DNA of 64,000 nucleotides, from the NCBI RefSeq assembly GCF_000002425.4, contig NC_037266.1:6885180-6949179 (forward strand), read 5' to 3'. The notes under the pieces were generated by a model, which did not search any database, was not told the origin of the DNA, and saw only the letters and a program-made list of their open reading frames with translations. Within the stretch, counting starts at the first letter, position 1; every line of letters begins with the position of its first letter. This DNA comes from Physcomitrium patens. Its lineage: Eukaryota > Streptophyta > Bryopsida > Funariales > Funariaceae. The position numbers and the translations under genes are program-made. This document shows positions 61,600 to 64,000 of the stretch, piece after piece.

Positions 61600-63120
61600 A
61601 AAGGTTTTGAGAATGTGTCTTTAATGATTTCAATGCTTGTTTGCAAAGAAATCATAGAATTAATAATCCAACAAAAGAACAAATTAAAGATTTTTAATTC
61701 TTTTTATTGGATAAGATTTTCTAAGACTCCAACAAAATGCTTGTATAATTTCTTCCAACACCATTATCAAGAAACAATTAGAATGCAAGAATTCATAGAA
61801 ATTGATTTATTATTAAAGAAGTAGCATAGAACATTTATCAATTAGAAGAAAATTTAGAACAATATGTTCGACAATTGAATCTTATACAAAAAAATTTGCA
61901 TATGATGATATTATTGCCTCTATAATAGAAGATACATGTTTTTTCAAAATAATCCTATAAGAACTAGTAAAACATTTGTCTAAAATATTTTGACAAGTAA
62001 AATTTTATTGATGGAAAAGATTGTCATATGTATTGTATTATTAGGAATTTTTGCATTGCTACTTGATGGAAGAAGAACTATCTGTTTTACATTCAAGATT
62101 CTATGAGACTATAATGAAGACTCTTTTTTTTCAATTACTAAGAATTTCAACCATGGTGAGTTTATTTGCCAAATTTTGCTTATTATTTGTAGTGAACTTT
62201 TGATGCAACATCATCATTATCATGAGGTAGTTGATTATTCCTTTAGAGACATTTGAGAAATTATTTGTCCATTTGGAGGAAATATAATAGTCTTTGGTAG
62301 AGATTTTTTTCAAATATTATCAATAATTGTGAAAGAAACTCAAGAAGAAATTATAGGAGCATCTTTTTGATGTTCAACATTGTGGCTTCAAATAAAAATC
62401 TATACATTAAAAGAAAACATGAGGTTGAATACAAGAGTACATCAAATAGATATTGAGTTTGTTAATTGGCTTCTTTAGGTATGGAATGCACATACATGTT
62501 ATATATAATAATAGTGGTGCATTTGAATTCTTTGTATTTTTATTATTATTTATTAATATTTCTATTTGTCACTTTTTAGATTAAAAATAGTATAAATTTA
62601 TTACTTAATGATATGATTATACTTCTTCATCACATGATTGTCAATCAAAAATTGATATCTTAGCTTATGTTGTTTATTCAAGGCTAGCAAAAGACAATAT
62701 AGCAAATAATGCATTTTTAAGAGATAGAGTTTTTTTATCTGTATAGAATGATGATGTGGAAGATATTAATTAAGAGATTTTGGCCATATTTTCCAAAGAA
62801 GAATAAGAATATCTAAGCAATTATAAAGTCTTTGTTGAAGATGGTATTGATAAACAATAATTTTTATCTAGCCAAATTCATGAAGTTGCTTAATCCATCT
62901 AGAATGACAAGATCAAGGCTTGGTCTTAAGATTGAGACTCTAATGATGCTACTAAGAAATATTACTCATCATCAAAGACTTTATAATGTAATTTACTAAT
63001 TAGTGATTAGACAACTAATGGATTGAGTTTTTGAAGCAAGAATTCTTAAAGGCCAATTTGCAAAAAACTTGGTGTTTATTTCTTAGATTATATTAACTTT
63101 TATAGAAAAAATAACTTTTG
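61600..63120 (+). pseudogene. Helitron PIF1-like helicase, decayed
   Basis: The Walker A region near 61.95 kb reads NPIRTSKTFV, where family members have GPGGTGKT: the Lys and Thr survive and the glycines do not. ALLLDGRRT (about 62.06 kb) follows. Next come the FRDI...PFGGNIIVFGRDFFQIL block (62.24-62.31 kb), ENMRLNT (about 62.42 kb) and NDDVEDIN (about 62.75 kb). The RLGLKI-like C-terminal segment and a block matching KGQFAKNLVFI end near 63.1 kb. Many stops are present. Confidence 0.86.
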
Positions 63121-64000
63121 TTTATTCTAAAAAATAATAATTTCTAATATTTCTTATATTTTTAATTATAATAAATGAATTCCAAAGATAGTCAATAAAG
63201 TATCTTAGTTTGGATCTACAACAACTTATTTTTTTTTCATAGTCAATTTTATATAATACTTGCTTCATGCACTTCTCCTAGTTCTATCAAGATTCTTCTT
63301 TCTGAAAACAAAATTTTTAATTCTACATTGAATATTATTTTTTCAAAAGTTTTAATTAGATAGTTATTAGTAATTTATTTTTACATTTTTTTATTTTATT
63401 CATTTGTAGTTTTAAAATTGGACTTTAGTACATCTTTTAATGTCTTAATACAATTTTATCCTTTTTTTTAATATAATTTAAAGTTTTTATATATTTTAAC
63501 AAGTAATTCCTTGAAAAAAATTAAGTAATTTTTTGCATATTATTGGTGACAATGGCATGGATTTAGCTATCCCACTTTGTAGTTGAAACTTCAATTGTGT
63601 ATTTTATTTCTTTCTTTTCTAAAAAAATTGTGAAAAATATTTTTTGGCTTACAAATATATCTTTCAAAAAGTTCTTCATTTAAGGCACACTTTTTGTGAC
63701 AACAACAAGGGAACATCCGGTTTCTATATGAATTTACTAGTGAACCCTAAACCTCAGTGATGTGTTATTAAACAAACATGAATAGTATTGAGTCACTTTA
63801 TTTTTTATAATTGTGGATCCAATATTTGTATCTAAATTGTTGTTAAACACTATATGCCCTTTGTGTAACTCATTCTTGAATTAAAATAAAATGTTTATAG
63901 GTGTTGGATAAAGATATGTGGTTCAGATGTGCATACAAAATGGCACATAGTCATGCAGATGTACTGGACTATCTATAAATATTTGAAAAAAACTTTACTT
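63121..64000. other. AT-rich DNA after the Helitron; nothing recognised
   Basis: No gene or repeat could be supported. It may contain the Helitron 3' end. Confidence 0.4.

Larger units (their letters stand above)
58950..63120 (+). mobile_element. Helitron (rolling-circle transposon), Rep-helicase remnant
   Basis: The whole RepHel order can be followed on the plus strand through many stops: an N-terminal zinc-finger-like region (CFHSNPLH, about 59.1 kb), the Helitron-like N domain, the Rep endonuclease and a PIF1-type helicase. The termini (5' TC, 3' hairpin with CTRR) were not found, so the true ends are unknown. Decay is of the same C-to-T style as in the Gypsy elements. Confidence 0.88.

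Overview
The window is nuclear DNA of a land plant, and a bryophyte (probably a moss) is the best guess. Three intron-bearing genes have clear plant orthologues: a nuclear Ycf45/SPD1-type ATPase, RTF2 with a ubiquitin-like N-terminus, and a plant-type kanadaptin. The retrotransposon set includes a Tcn1-like chromodomain Gypsy element, a group known from mosses. The species cannot be fixed from the sequence alone. Gene exons are close to balanced in base composition. The transposon-rich stretches are very AT-rich and full of stop codons of the kind made by C-to-T change (CAA/CAG/CGA to TAA/TAG/TGA, TGG to TGA/TAG), which fits long-term deamination of methylated DNA.

Layout. 1-2.5 kb: 3' part of the Ycf45/SPD1-like gene (+). 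3.76-7.72 kb: a complete but dead Copia element (-) with 200-bp LTRs and a 5-bp target duplication. 8-14.6 kb: AT-rich intergenic DNA with a Copia scrap, (TA)n tracts and a 3 x 80-bp tandem repeat. 14.6-19.9 kb: a GC-normal stretch holding two exons of a JMJ30/JMJD5-like gene (-) for which no JmjC domain was found. 19.9-24.8 kb: AT-rich, then ordinary intergenic DNA. 24.8-34.6 kb: a gene island with RTF2 (+), tRNA-Asn(GTT) (-) and a 13-exon kanadaptin gene (-); the two protein genes are convergent. 35.5-63.1 kb: a nested transposon block. It holds at least three pieces of Gypsy family A on the minus strand, a second Gypsy family (B), probable LTRs of a third type (C), and an 11-bp satellite of about 51 units. 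It also holds a near full-length plus-strand family A chromovirus (48.0-56.2 kb) split by a 1,912-bp solo LTR, a head-to-head LTR junction, and a dead Helitron (about 59-63.1 kb).

The gene models for the three main loci were assembled exon by exon with GT-AG junctions. The kanadaptin exons sum to 2,430 nt, a multiple of three, which supports the model. No operons, CRISPR arrays or prokaryotic features were seen. The best candidate for something undescribed is a separate open reading frame of about 155 codons between the chromodomain and the 3' LTR of the family A Gypsy element. It is present, equally decayed, in a second copy in the window. A set of four near-identical GTGGATTATCC motifs in the same family's leader is also notable.
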